DNA from: Sorghum bicolor
Lineage: Eukaryota > Streptophyta > Magnoliopsida > Poales > Poaceae
Assembly: GCF_000003195.3 (NCBI RefSeq)
Contig: NC_012876.2
Location: 46,867,276-46,931,275 of the forward strand
DNA: 64,000 bases
Reading direction: 5' to 3'
Made by a program: the position numbers and the translations under genes. Shown piece by piece: positions 35,267 through 47,252 of the stretch (positions within the stretch are counted from its first letter, which is position 1; each line of letters starts with the position of its first letter). Below the pieces are notes generated by a model. It worked only from the letters and a program-made list of their open reading frames with translations, searched no databases and was not told the DNA's origin.

Positions 35267-35439
35267 AAAGTTCAAAATTCGGGAAGTGGTCTCCCAATTG
35301 GGAGGGTCCCTATCGGATAAGTCGATCGACTCCTGGTAACGCCTATATTTTAGAAACTCTTGAAGGGGTTGAATTTCCCAGAGCATTAAATGGCAAATAT
35401 CTAAAGAAGTATTACCCCAGCATATGGGTCGATGCATAA
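35267..35439 (+). pseudogene. N1' integrase C-terminus
   Basis: Copy of 23640-23812 with the GPY/F motif NWEGPYRI. It has Gly where unit 1 has Arg before KWSPNW, i.e. the unmutated residue seen in H. Confidence 0.82.
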
Positions 35440-35593
35440 AAGTTTAAGTGCCGATAACATTCCTATCGGCTGGATCAAAATGTATTTGGGGGCGGACTTA
35501 ATGTTTAAAGGATGCCGATAACAGTCATATCGGCTAGACCAAAACATCAGGAGTGTTCAAAAGAAAGGAGCAAATATGGTGCCGATGAGGGAT

Positions 35594-38500
35594 TCATATG
35601 TTCAACAGCGCCTGGATCGCTGATATAGCGCGCAGACGGGTCTGGTTGGCTGCTTCTATCTCTTTGGTGTCTTCATCGGCAGAACCCTCCACTGGCTTCA
35701 ACTTCTTCTTCATCTACAGCGCTTTACCGCCATGGACATTTCGCTCTTGTTCAAGGAGTTTGATCGCCTCAGGCAGCTGGTTTTCCTCTTGTTGAGCCTG
35801 GGACAAGGCTTCTTCTACTTGCTTGAGTTCTGCCAACAGGGCCTCTCTCTTTGCCGATAGATCAGAAATCTTTTGTTTCAGCACGTCTCTTGAGGACTCC
35901 AGGGTGCTGATGTTTTTATGCTTCTCATCGGCAAGGAGCTTCACTTTCATCATTTCTTCTGAAAGCTGAGCTTGGGCAGCTCTATCGGCGAGGCGTTGAA
36001 CAGCCCTTTGGTACTACAGTTGACGGCTCTCTAGATGTGCAGCTTGGAAAAGAATTTCTTCGGCATCGGTGGGGATTTGGCCTCTGAGGGTTTTGAATAA
36101 GGCCTTGGTCGGATCAGAGTCAACGACCAATTGGGCTGTGTCCTGATGGAGGAGGGCCGATAGCTCTTCTAATTTTGCCCTGACTTCTGCCGATATGATT
36201 CCAACTACTCGAGAGGAACTCGCCTCCTCGCCTTCATCTTTAGAGATGTCGATGGCAAAGGAAAACAAACTGTCAGGGGAATCCTGTACCTGAAAGGGAA
36301 ATAAAATAAATTATTCTATGGTCCAGTATTGATGAATAATACAGCTAGAGATTGGGTGACTTACTTGTTTCAAGGCAATTTTTCGCCTCTGACTAGAAGA
36401 TGCCGATAGGACCACGGGCTGATCGGCTAGAGTTGCCGATGGGACTATGTCAGCTGAAAAATCAACGGAGGTAATTATAAGACAGGAAAAATGAGTTCAT
36501 CGGCAATAATTTCATAAAAGGTATGTTACCTTGAGGAGGAGCGGTACTTGTTTGGATGGAGGAAACTACCGATGCCATGATTGAACTTGCTGGATCGGCA
36601 GTTTGCTTGTGTACATCACCCAATGTATCTTCTGGCTGGGGTTCCTCTGCGTGAGCTTCTTCTTGCGGCTGAGGAGGAGATAGTGCTTGTTGCATCTGGA
36701 CTTCTAGAGAGGAAGGAGAGGATTCCACTGGGATTGGAGACACTGGGGGAAGAGAAGGAGTTGTTGTCCTCTGGCGCTTTGTTTGTGGTCGGGTACTCTT
36801 GGAGCCTTTCCTCTTCGCCTGGCTGGACTAGGGGGCATCGGCACTTGTGCTTCTGGTTCTTGCCGATGCGTCGGTATGCTGATACAACAATGAGGAATTT
36901 GTGAGTACAAGTGTGATAGGCATGAGAATGGAATCGGTAAAGAAATTTGAAGATTTACCTTAAAGGCTTGTACCAAAGCAGAGGCAGCTACTGATGGAGA
37001 TGTTTTTGTCCGCTTGGTAGTGACTTTCTTGAGACGTACACCCCGATGCATTATAGCAGCCAAGGTAGGAGCATTGTTGCCGATTGAAGAGATTGGACCT
37101 GATGGAAAAAGATCGATCGGCTTGCCGCTCCTACTGACCGATGGTGGTGTGTCGTCGACCTGCAATATAACACAGAGAGTAAGTTACCGATGAAAATAAA
37201 AATAAAGAGATTGAAACATCAGTTTGGAAATACTTACAATATTATTGGGGACTTTGTACTGGGGATCGATCATGCCGCGGTACGTAAGAGCCGATCTATA
37301 GAACAGATGCTCCTTCCATTCTTCCCACCATTGTTTGTACGCCTGGGTAATGCAGAGGGCTGGAACCCACTCTGATAGATCTGCATCTGTATCGGCATTT
37401 GGTGGTAGTTGGGCTACTCGGGTCCACTCGAGGAGGCTGGTGATGGTTTCCCTGGGTTTTATCACATCGGCATAACAGAGTGCGATCGGCAGCTGACCGA
37501 AAGCTAGTTGACGGGCTAGTGCCGATGGGTTGTAAAACTCATAGGTTTGGTTGGAAGCTTTTCCACTGCCAAAAAAGTTTACTGGTATAGCCCTGGGAGT
37601 AATCAGTGCCATCATCACATCGTGATCCTTGTTGAGAGCATCATTGTACGGATGGAAGACCAAAGGATACATGGTGTCTGGATCTTCATAAGGCATCCAT
37701 GCTCGCTGTTCTCTGGTCAGGCCTTCATACAAGGTTTGGAAGAATCGGCAAACCTGATCGGCGTTACCACCTGTGCTAGGTAGAACTATGGTAGCCTCGC
37801 CGAAGTTCAGAGGAGGACGAGTCGCCAATTCTTCTTCGTCCAATTCATAGTTTTCAGCTATGCCCCTGGGGAAGCGTTGAGCGAAGAGGTTGAACTCAAG
37901 ACGCTTATGCATGTGGAGGCTAAGCCACATGTTGATAAACCACCAGGGACACCCTAACTTACCGATGGATTGGTGAAGTAGGAGTTTTCTGGCTACTTGA
38001 TGAAGGAGGTGGTAGGCAGCGCCAAGCAGGTATCGGCCGAGGGGAAATCGGCCACCATTAGCTAATTTTTCTGTTGCCAATAGGTTGGTCCTGCCGATCG
38101 ACCACAGAACACGAATTTGTCCAGCCACATGTTCAGAAAGGTGGTTTGCTCCTTTATGTTGACGGGCCCCGTTTTACGGTACCTCTGAATGTACCCAGAC
38201 CAGCCGCCGATAGAGCGGGTTTCCACTTTGGCACTAGGCGTGGTGTCAAATAGGTGACTACTATCGGCAGTGGATACATCTAAGCCAGTGAGCATAAGCA
38301 CATCGGCAAGAGTGGGAGAAGCAGGGCCGTGGCCGAAGTTGAAGGCACTGAGCGTATCTGACCAGAAATAAGATGCAGCAATCAGCAATAACTCGTTCCT
38401 ATGCATATCGACAAGAGACAACCTGATGCATTGGTCCAGTTTTCGTTCACCCCACTGAACCTCATTAGAATGGCTGACTCTTAAGAATCAATCCTTCCAT

Positions 38501-38828
38501 CCTACGGTAGGACTGGGCCAGGAACGAAAGGTATCCTTCCACAGATCTAGAGAAAAATTCTCGGCTCTAAAGGGGATTCTGTTTGTTTCTGCGTTGATTA
38601 GATCGGTTGGATCTGGATTCCCTAGCGGACCAAGACATTGAAGGTGTCGCTGATCGGTAGGGATGACAATTTTATTGGACAGATCCTAATGGTTTTAGGG
38701 TAAAAAAGAAAAAACAAAAGGAAAAGAGGGATGTTCAGTAAAATAAATGGCGGATGAACAAGGGTATGGTAAAAGTACAAAAGGTAGGGTGACGAACTGA
38801 CCTCGGGAACAGTGAAGTTGATTGCCAT
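35594..38828 (-). pseudogene. N1' antisense PMD and coiled-coil gene
   Basis: Copy of the gene at 23968-27202 with the same exon borders, the same TGA in exon 2, the same 10-bp deletion and the same TAG near 36830. The start codon context differs by one silent change (near 38825). A TATA box, CTATAAATAG on the minus strand, covers 38979-38986. All damage is shared, so the gene was already dead when the block duplicated. Confidence 0.82.
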
Positions 38829-39386
38829 TTCCTCGCAAGGAAGATGATCGAGGGCTTTGAGGTTGGTGGAGAAAGTTCTTCGTCGGAGTTCTTGGAGCTC
38901 TCGAACAGCGCCGCCGCCAGAAAAGTAGGGTTGGGGCTGTAGAATGATGAGATGGAGAAGGAGTAACCGAGAAGGAACTATTTATAGGACAAAACGGGCA
39001 AGGGTAAATCTGACTTATCTCTTCGCCGTATCCGTGAAATCCGAGGATACTAAGGTAGATATGATAACTGTTCGCACGGTAATCAAGGGATTGCGCAGGT
39101 GATTTGACAGGAAGCGGTCATAATCTAGAGATATTTCACTGTGCGGGATTTCCTGGTCGGTCCATCGGCAGCGTCTTGTAAAGGTAATATTGTCGATGGG
39201 CTATTAAAGTGGAGATGTCCGTTTGGGAGGTTGAGGAATTCGAGGGTTCTGCGGAAGGATGGGACTAAGGTTGTTCAGATTTAGGCTGTCGGTTGCCAAA
39301 TTGGGTGAACTAATTGCGTAAAGACATCATTACTGCAGAGAATTTCGGAGCATTAATGATTTCATACTTCGAAATTGGGGGGCATG

Positions 39387-40042
39387 TGTTGACACCGTTT
39401 TTGGACACGTACCCAGGATCGGCAGAGTGTAGTTGCCGATGAAGGGACGGCTGAATGTGACTAAGTCTATGGGTGGTGATGTGTTTATGCCGATGGTCAG
39501 CATTAACCTATGCCGATGGCTACGGTGAGGAGTCTGCCGATGATTCAGATGAAGAACCTGAAGGTGCCGATTGGCCTGTGGTGGTGTCCCAGTATGTCAC
39601 GGGAGGATAGTTTTATGTTTTCCTTAGTAATTTAAATCGTTTTGTATACGGATTCTGTTTAATTTGGAATTCGAGTTCTAGTCGTGTTTGATTGTAGCTC
39701 TTTGAGCAGGGTATAAATGTAGACCCTAGAGCCTTGTAATCGAGATAGAATCAATCAAACACAAGTTTTTACTCATATTCCAGCATCTACTTTTTCGACG
39801 ACTTCGTCATACTTTTTCCTTTCATTACGAGTTCTTAGGAATTCGTCGACTTAAGATTGGCGTATTCTCGAGTTCCGCGTGAATACCTCTTGGCCGTGAC
39901 ATCCGGGCGCATCGCTGTTGTCAGCACCAAAGTATTCGAGTTACCACCTTTGCCGATAGTATGGTCAAATCGGCGGGCATGCCTTAACGTTTAAACCGGG
40001 TATTAGCCCTTTGTGTTTGCAGATCCAGCTTTTGCATCAACA
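39387..40042 (+). repeat. N1' 3' LTR (656 bp)
   Basis: Copy of 27761-28416 carrying the same 56-bp deletion. It has G at 39602 where unit 1 has A at 27976. Confidence 0.9.
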
Positions 40043-42432
40043 CTATGTTAGCTGAAAGATTGACAAGAGATGATTAATAAAGTGGAAAGATGGGTCCATT
40101 GGCAGTAACTTTACGGATAATATTTTACCTTGAGGGAGTGCAATACTTGTCTGGATTCAGGAGACTACCGATGCTATGATTGAGCTCACTGGATCGGCGG
40201 TCTGCTTGTATACATCAGCCGATGTTTCTTCTGGATGAAGTTAATCTGGCTGGGGCCATTCTTGTGGTTGAGGGAGAGATGGTACTTGTTGTGTCTGGGC
40301 CTCTTGAGAAGAAGGGGATGATTCTACTCTGATCGGAAACCTTGGAGGAGGAGGAGGCGTTGCTGTTCTCTGGCGCTTCGCTTGTGATCTGGTACTCTTG
40401 GGACCTTTTCTCTTCGGTTGACTGGACTGGGGGGCATCAGCAGTCATACTTCTTGTCTTTGCCGATATACCGGTATGCTGATACAACAATGAAAAGTTTA
40501 TGAGTACAAGTGTAACAGGTATAAGAATAGAATCGGTATAAGTTGAAGAATTCAAGAATTTACCTTGAAGGCTTGTGCTAAAGCAGTGGCGGCTACCGAT
40601 GGGGATGTCTTCGTCCGCTTGGTGGTAACTTTGTTGAGACGGACACCCCGATGCATTATAGCAGCCAAGGTTGGGGCGTTGTTGCCGATCAGAGAGATCG
40701 GGCCCGATGGAAGGAGTTCAATCGGCCTACCACTCCTGCTGACTAGTGGTGGCATATCATCGGCCTGTATAAAACAAAGAAAATAAGTTACCGATGGAAA
40801 ATAAAAGTGAAAGGATTGAAACATCGGTTTGAAGTACTTACAGTATTATCAGGTACTTTGTATTTGGGGTCGATCATGCCACGGTATGCAAGAGCCGATC
40901 TGCAGAACAGATGCTCTTTCCATTCTTCCCACCACTGTTTTTATGCCTGAGTGATAAAGAGAGCTGGGATCCACGCTGATAGATCGACATCCGTATTGGT
41001 GTTTGGTGGAAGTTGAGCTACTCTCATCCATTCCAGATTGCTGGTGATGGTTTCCCTCGGCTTTATCACATCGGCGTAGCAGAGTGCAATCGGCACTTGG
41101 CCGAAAGCCAGTTGGCGAGCTAGTGCCGATGGGTCATAAAACTCATAGGTTAGATTGGAGGCTTTCCCACTACCAAAGAAGTTCACTGGTATGGCTCTTG
41201 GGGTGATAATTGCCATCATCACGTCACGGTCCTTGTTGAGAGCATCATTGAAGGGGTGGAAAGTCAAAGGGAATCTGGTGTCTGGATCTTCATAAGTCAT
41301 CCATGCTTGCTGTTCTCTGGTCAGGCCCTCGTACAGAGTCTGAAAGAATCGGCTAACCTAGTCTTCATTACCACCAGTGCCAGGTATGGCTGCTTCGCCA
41401 AAGTTCAAGGGAGAGCGAGTTGCCGATTCTTCTTCATCCAGTTCATAATCTTCGGCTATGTCCCTAGGGAAGCGCTGTGCAAAATGGTTGAATTCAAGGC
41501 GCTTGTGCATGTGGAGATTAAGCCACATGTTGATGAACCACCAAGGACCCCCTAAGTTGCCGATGGGTTGGCCGAGCAGAAGTTTCCTGGCTACTTGGTG
41601 GAGGTGGTGATAAGCCGAGCCGAGCAAGTATCGGCCAAGAGGAAATCAGCCGCCATCGGCTAGTCTTTCTGTTACCGATAAGTAAACAGAAGTTGGTCCT
41701 GCCGATCGGCCACAGAATACAAATTTATCCAGCCACATATTCAGAAAAGTGGTATGTTCCTTTGCATTGACAGGACCTGTTCTTCGGTACTTCTGAATGT
41801 ACCCGGACCAACCGCCGATAGCACGAGTTTCTACCTTAGCACTAGGTCTGGTGTCGAACAGGTGGCTGTTATCGGCAGTGGATATATCTAAGCCGGTGAG
41901 CATAAGTACATCCGCAAGTGTAGGAGAAGTAGGGTCGTGGCCAAACACAAAAGCAATGAGTGTGTCTGACCAAAAGTATGAAGCAGCGATCAGCAGTGAC
42001 TCATTTCTCTCCATATCGGCAAGAGACAATCTAATACACTGATCTAATTTCCGCACGCCCCATTGAACCTCGTTTGAATGGTTGACTCTCAAAAACTAAT
42101 ATTTCCATCCCTTGGTAGGACTGGGCCAGGAACGGAAGGCATCTTTCCATAGATCTAGGGAGAAGTTTTCGACTCTAAAGGGAACTCTATTTGTCTCTGC
42201 ATTTATCAGATCGGTGGGATCCGGGTTTCCTAGCGGACCAAGACATTGGAGGTGGGGTTGATCGGTAGGAGTAACAATTTTATCGGCCAAATCCTAGAAA
42301 TTTTCGAGGATAAAAGAAAGAAAAAAAAGGAGAAATATTCAGTAAAAGGAATTGCGGATGAACAGAAATACAGTAGAGGCGCGAAAAAGAAAAGTAGTGA
42401 TTGACCTCAGGCACGGTGAAGTTGATGGCCAT
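40043..42432 (-). pseudogene. H' antisense gene, 5' part: plant mobile domain protein
   Basis: Copy of 28417-30803. Exon 1 lies at 42432-42406, and PMD exon 2 carries the same TAG after GWKY and the same TGA before FPLG. A 3-bp insertion near 40350 adds one Pro to a proline run. Its 3' continuation in this unit is only the 50-bp remnant at 33162-33211. Confidence 0.8.
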
Positions 42433-42987
42433 GTTCTCGCAAGAAAGAAGATCGAAAACTTAGGAGATTGATGAAGAGGGCCTTAGTTGAAGTTCTTGGA
42501 GTCCTCGGGTGGTGCCGCCGCTGTGAAAGTGGATTTTGGGCTATAGAATGACAAGATGGAGGAGTACCCGAGAAGGAAGTATTTATTGGACGAAATGGGC
42601 AGGGGCAGATCTGACTTATCTCTTTGCCGCATCCATGAAATCCGAGGGTGTTCAGGTGGATATGGTAACTGTTTGCACGGTAATCAAGGGATTGCGCAGG
42701 TGATTTGACAGCAAGCGGTCACGATTATGAAGTTATTTCACTGTGCGGGATCTCCTGGTCGGTCCATCGGCAGTTCCCTCTAACGGTAATATTGCCGATG
42801 GGCGCATAAAGTGGAGAGATCCAGTTCGGGAGGTTGAGGAGTTCGAGGAATCTATAGGAGAATCGGCCCAAGTTTGTTCAGGTTTAACGGTCGGTTACCA
42901 AATTGGGAGAGTTAATTGTGGAAAGGCATCATTAATGCAGAGAATTTTGGAGCATTAATGATTTTATACTCTAAAATTGGGGGCATG
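42433..42987. other. H' antisense leader and polypurine tract
   Basis: Copy of 30804-31358, ending in AAAATTGGGGGCATG before the LTR. No gene is seen. Confidence 0.5.
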
Positions 42988-43689
42988 TGTTGACACCGTT
43001 TTTAGACACGTACCCGAGGATCGGATCGGTAGATGGAGCAACGGTAACTAGTCTGCAGGGAAGTTGCCGATGGGGGTGATTACCGATGAAGAGACAATTG
43101 AATGTGACTAAGTCCAGAGGTGGTGACGTGTTTGTGCCGATGATCAGTATTGGTGTTTGCCGATGGCCATAACAGGAGGTGTGCCGATGGTTATGAAGGA
43201 AAGCATGGAGATTGTCGATTGATCTGTGGCGGTGTCCCGGTCGGTTACAAGGGTATAGTTTTATGTTTTCCTTAATTATTTAAATTCATTTTGTATGCGG
43301 ATTCTGTTTAGTTTAGAATTCGAGTCCTAGTCGTGTCTGAATATAGCTCTTTGAGCAGGGTATAAATGTAGACCCTAGGGCTTTGTAATAATAAATCAAT
43401 CAATCAAACAAAAGTTTTTACTCATATTCCAGCATCTACTTTTTCGATGACTTCGTCATATTTTCCTTTTTACTATGAGTTCTTCGAAATTCGTCGACTT
43501 AAGCTCGGCGTATTCTCGAGTTCCGCGTGAATACCTCTTGGCCGTGACATCTGGGCGCATCGCTGTTGTCGGGACCAAAGTATTCGAGTTTTCACCTTCG
43601 CCGATAGTAAGGTCAAGTCGACTGGCACGCCTTAACGTTTGAATTGGGTATTAGCCCTTTGTGTTTGCAGATTAGCTTTTGCACCGACA
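42988..43689 (+). repeat. H' 3' LTR (702 bp)
   Basis: Copy of 31359-32060, followed by AATGT and O's gag. TATA box at 43361-43367. Confidence 0.88.
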
Positions 43690-45550
43690 AATGTAAATTC
43701 GTCGGCAAATCCGTTGCCAACTCAACAGAGGTTTGTGACCCAAACAGGTTATGCCAACCAAGCATTGACAACTAATTATCAACCATCGGCAGGACATATG
43801 CCAATGAACGCCAATAATGGTTGGATAGAGCAGTTGTTCTTTCCACATGTGACTCAGTAGAATCATCAGGCTGTGGGATTCAAGCAAGGGCAGATGTAGG
43901 TCGGTTGTCAGAATCAAGGACGAGGAAATCAGTCGATGAATTTTGCTCAACAGAGTGGTGGTCAGCAAGTTATGGCCAATGTGATGTTTCCTGGAGACCG
44001 TGTACCCCAAAGATACGTAGAAGCTTATCAGCAGGTGCCAGAAATTCAACCCGCACATCGGCAGGATGCCGATGCCTATTGGGCCGATAAGATAGCTGAA
44101 GTTATGAGAGATCAGTTTGGAATAAAACCTAAGGTTAACACTTATTCTTATCGAACACCGTATCCTCCTCCTTATGATTTAATTCCGCTCCCAAATCGGT
44201 ACAAGGTACCAGATTTCACTAAGTTCTCTGGGCAAAATGACACATCAACCATGGAACATGTCAATCGGTTCATCATCCAGTGTGGAGAAGCTGCTAACAG
44301 AGATGAGTTAAGAGTTCGTTTATTTTCATCATCTTTGTGAGGATCAACATTTACCTGGTTTATTTCGCTGCCTCCAAACTCACTTATCTGGGCCAATCTA
44401 GAAAAGTAGTTTCACAAGTATTTCTTTTTTGGAGTCCATGAAAAGAAGATTATCAATTTAGTAAGACTAAGACACCGTAATGATGAATGGGTTGAAAGCT
44501 TTGTGCAAAGGCTGTGGAATGTAAAGAACAAGTGTTACAGTATGGTTCTGGACGATCGGCAGTTAGCCAATTTGGCTTTTCAAGGATTGTTACCACACAT
44601 CAAAGATAAATATGCTTCTCAAGAGTTTGAAAGTTTGAGTCATTTGGTGCAGAGGATTTCTGATGAGGATATCAAGGCTTATGTGCCTAGAAAAGCCTGG
44701 AATAAGAAAGTGTCATTCGTTGATGAGGCAATGAGTTCTGATTCTTATGAAGAACTAGTCATCGGCTTGGCAGAGTGGGTAAAAAAAAAAGCCGATGTCT
44801 TGTCCTTTTGGTCAAAAAGAACCAGAAAAGTTTGCTTTTGATATCACCAAGGCCGATAGGATATTTGATTTCTTGCTTCAGGAGGGACAGATTAAATTGT
44901 CACCGAATAATTTGATCCCATCGGTAGAGGAGCTAAAGAAAATCAAGTATTGCAAATTGCATAATGCAACATCACACAACACAAATGAGTACAAAGTGTT
45001 TAAGCAGCAATTACAATCGGCTATAGAGTCTGGGATAATTATGTTTGATAATTCTAAAGTTCAAAAGCCAATGAAAATTGATCAAAACCCTTTCCCTGCA
45101 AACATGTTGGATGCAAAAGGTAAGATTAATGTCTTATCATAAGAAATAGCTGAAAAGAATGCATCAGTGGATCCTCAGCATCGAGTAACCACCGATGACG
45201 CTAAAGGTAAAGCCTTGATCATGGAGGGTAGCAGCTTTGGACGGCCTCCTCGCTCTGGCGTTCTGATTACTCATAGGCGGCAGCGGGACACTTGGCAGCA
45301 GCATGAGGATCGGTATCGGCGTCAACAAGAGGAAAGAGAGCGAGAAGAATGGAATCGGCATAAAGATCACTGGAATTGCCCGTTCTTCATTCACTGTTGG
45401 GAACAAAATATCAAATTACCGACTGTTAGAGACTGTCCTGAGTGCAATGGTTATCATCGGTATGATCGGTCAGACCAGAGATTCCAGAACAACGATCGAC
45501 GTTTCATGGGTCAATTAGGGGGACAAAGTCAGTTCATGATCGGCTAGGGG
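43690..45550 (+). pseudogene. O gag, main copy with full C-terminus
   Basis: Tat-type Gag. It repeats the unit 1 part (capsid start at 44210, ending 44790) and then continues past the duplication. The run of ten A at 44781-44790 shifts the frame; with nine A it would read through to CPFGQKEPEKFAFDITKAD. Then come HNATSHNTNEYKVFKQQLQ, a basic Gln/Arg/Glu-rich part and a Cys/His-containing segment (CPFFIHCW..CPECNGYH, about 45377-45460). Stops at 43858, 44338, 44406, 45140 and 45545 show decay. Confidence 0.8.
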
Positions 45551-46550
45551 CAGGCTTAGTGTGCATGACAGGCTTGGTGGACGTGTTGGTCATTTTCCAA
45601 GGAACCAAGAGGAACTTGAAGAAATGGCAGATGCACGGGATCCTGATGAATTTATATTCTGCAGAGATGCCAATATTCATCGGGTAGAATCAAGGGAGGT
45701 TCGCTATCAGCTAGTATGGAAGACAAAGCTTCCCCGATGGTGTCCAGAAGGATTAATAAGGACGCAGAGAAGGAGGATGCAGCGAGAATGCCAGGAATAT
45801 TTGAATAGGGAAGAAAATTCTTCTAAGTCTGAGAATCAGCAGCAATCGAATCCCAAGGGAGAAGGACCATTGGCAGATGTGAACATGGTGTTTATGTTGC
45901 CGATGGAGTTTCTTACGCCCTTTATTGATGATGAGGAAATAAGTCTCCCTGATCAGATAGCTCAGTTGGCGCTTGATCCAATGACAGCTATTTTTTAGAA
46001 GCCTCCCGATGAGGAAAGACAACATCTTAAAGCTTTGTTTGTAAAAGGCCGGGTTGATGGGCAGCCAATTTTCAAAATACTTTTTGATAGAGGAGCTGCA
46101 ATTAACATCATGTTGTATGTGATGTATCTGAAGCTTGGCAAAGGAGATCAGGATTTAACCAAGACCGCTATGATGTTGAAGGATTTTGAAGGAAATGTGT
46201 CTCCAGTTAAGGGAGCTATATGCGTTGAATTAATCATCGGCAGCAAGACCTTTCCGACGGCCTTCTTTGTTATCAATGAAAAAAGTGCATACAATTTACT
46301 GCTAGGGAGAGATTGGATTCATGCCAATTGATGTATTCCTTCTACAATGCATCAATGCATTGTTCAGTCGGTAGGTGACAAAATTGAAATTGTCCCAGGA
46401 GATTCATCATATGTCGTTGCATCGACGGAATCAGACACCTATGAGCGGACCAGGTGCATATCAGGAGAGATTTGGGAGAAATATTTCCTCAAGGTTGCCG
46501 ATTATGAAATTCCACCGATCCAAGCAGTCGATTTTGATGAAGAGTTTTAA
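45551..46550 (+). pseudogene. O linker and aspartic protease
   Basis: Cleaves the polyprotein. Frame 45561-45998 encodes the linker (EELEEMADARDPDEF and LPRWCPEGL). Frame 46035-46331 is the protease core: VDGQPIFKILFDRGAAINIM, later LIIGSKTFPTAFFV and NLLLGRDWIHAN. The active site reads D-R-G instead of D-G-G or D-T-G, so it is probably inactive. TAG at 45996 and TGA at 46329 interrupt; the frame then continues to 46550 in the protease-RT spacer. Confidence 0.75.
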
Positions 46551-46823
46551 TGGATAGGTTCACCGATGATGGAAAGTTACGACAGGGATTTACATCGGCT
46601 GATGATTTAATAGACGTAGATATAGGAAGTGGTGATAGGCCAAGGCCGACCTTTATTAGTGCTAAGTTAGATTCTGATTGTAAGCAGTAATTAACCGATT
46701 TGTTAAAAGAATATAAAGATTGCTTTGCTTGGGATTATACCAAGATGTCTGGTTTAGACTAATCAATTGTTGAACATCGGTTGCCTATTAAGTCTGGATT
46801 TCGGCCACATCAGCAGCCATCGC
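46551..46823 (+). pseudogene. O reverse transcriptase, first codons only
   Basis: After several stops the sequence encodes the pre-RT segment with KDCFAWDYTKM and the entry to the RT domain (HRLPIKSGFRPHQQP). It is cut at 46823 by insertion of the Athila-like array, and the rest of RT, RNase H and integrase lie right of the window. The bases before the insertion, ATCGC, are the expected target duplication. Confidence 0.75.
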
Positions 46824-47093
46824 TGTTGACGGTCCTTAAGTATCAAATTTAATTATCAAATAAACAAAGAAAAGGATCCAAATGCAACTAACATCCAGAC
46901 TTCGGGTTTTATCTGACAGAATTTCACGAGTTTTGGTGTTTGTCTATTTCTGTAGGGGGTTATCAGGGAATACGGAAGAAAGGCCCACACGTCGTGATTA
47001 CATAGAGATATCAACGTGCCGTGCAATTATCTTGCATCTAGAAGACTCCAGGAGCCACGGGAAGGAAGCGGAGGCCGAACGGGGCCAGGCACT

Positions 47094-47126
47094 GGGCGCC
47101 CGCCCAGTTGACCTGGGCGCCCGCCC
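47094..47126 (+). promoter_or_regulatory. Paired GC boxes with 21-bp period
   Basis: Two copies of GGGCGCCCGCCC start 21 bp apart, about 120 bp upstream of the TATA box. The same pair with the same period is at 57-89 (minus), 13467-13499 (minus), 53718-53750 and 59842-59874. Function unknown. Confidence 0.5.
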
Positions 47127-47245
47127 CCTGTTGGACTCCAATCAGGACACTCTTTCGGGAAAGATCTCCACCGACCTAAAGGATCAAGGATAACCGTTCA
47201 ATCAATGTCGGTTTGATCCAACGGCCCATATTCACTTGAAGGGAC

Positions 47246-47252
47246 TATAAAA
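47246..47252 (+). promoter_or_regulatory. TATA box of array LTR 1
   Basis: GGGACTATAAAACTAGACCC, conserved in all LTRs of the family (53870-53876 and 59994-60000 in this array). Confidence 0.7.

Larger units (their letters stand above)
33212..40042 (+). mobile_element. N1': second copy of the N1 element by duplication
   Basis: 5' LTR 33212-33923, primer site 33931-33947, gag from 33972, integrase end to 35439, antisense gene 38828-35594, 3' LTR 39387-40042. The CTATG duplication is at 33207-33211 and 40043-40047. Copied as part of the block, not a separate transposition. Confidence 0.92.
33162..44790. repeat. Tandem duplication, unit 2 (11,629 bp)
   Basis: Second copy of 21535-33161. Its first 50 bp are the cut end of H's antisense gene; it then runs through N1', H' and O gag in the same order. 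The tail end continues into the rest of O, so this is the original right side. Confidence 0.93.
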
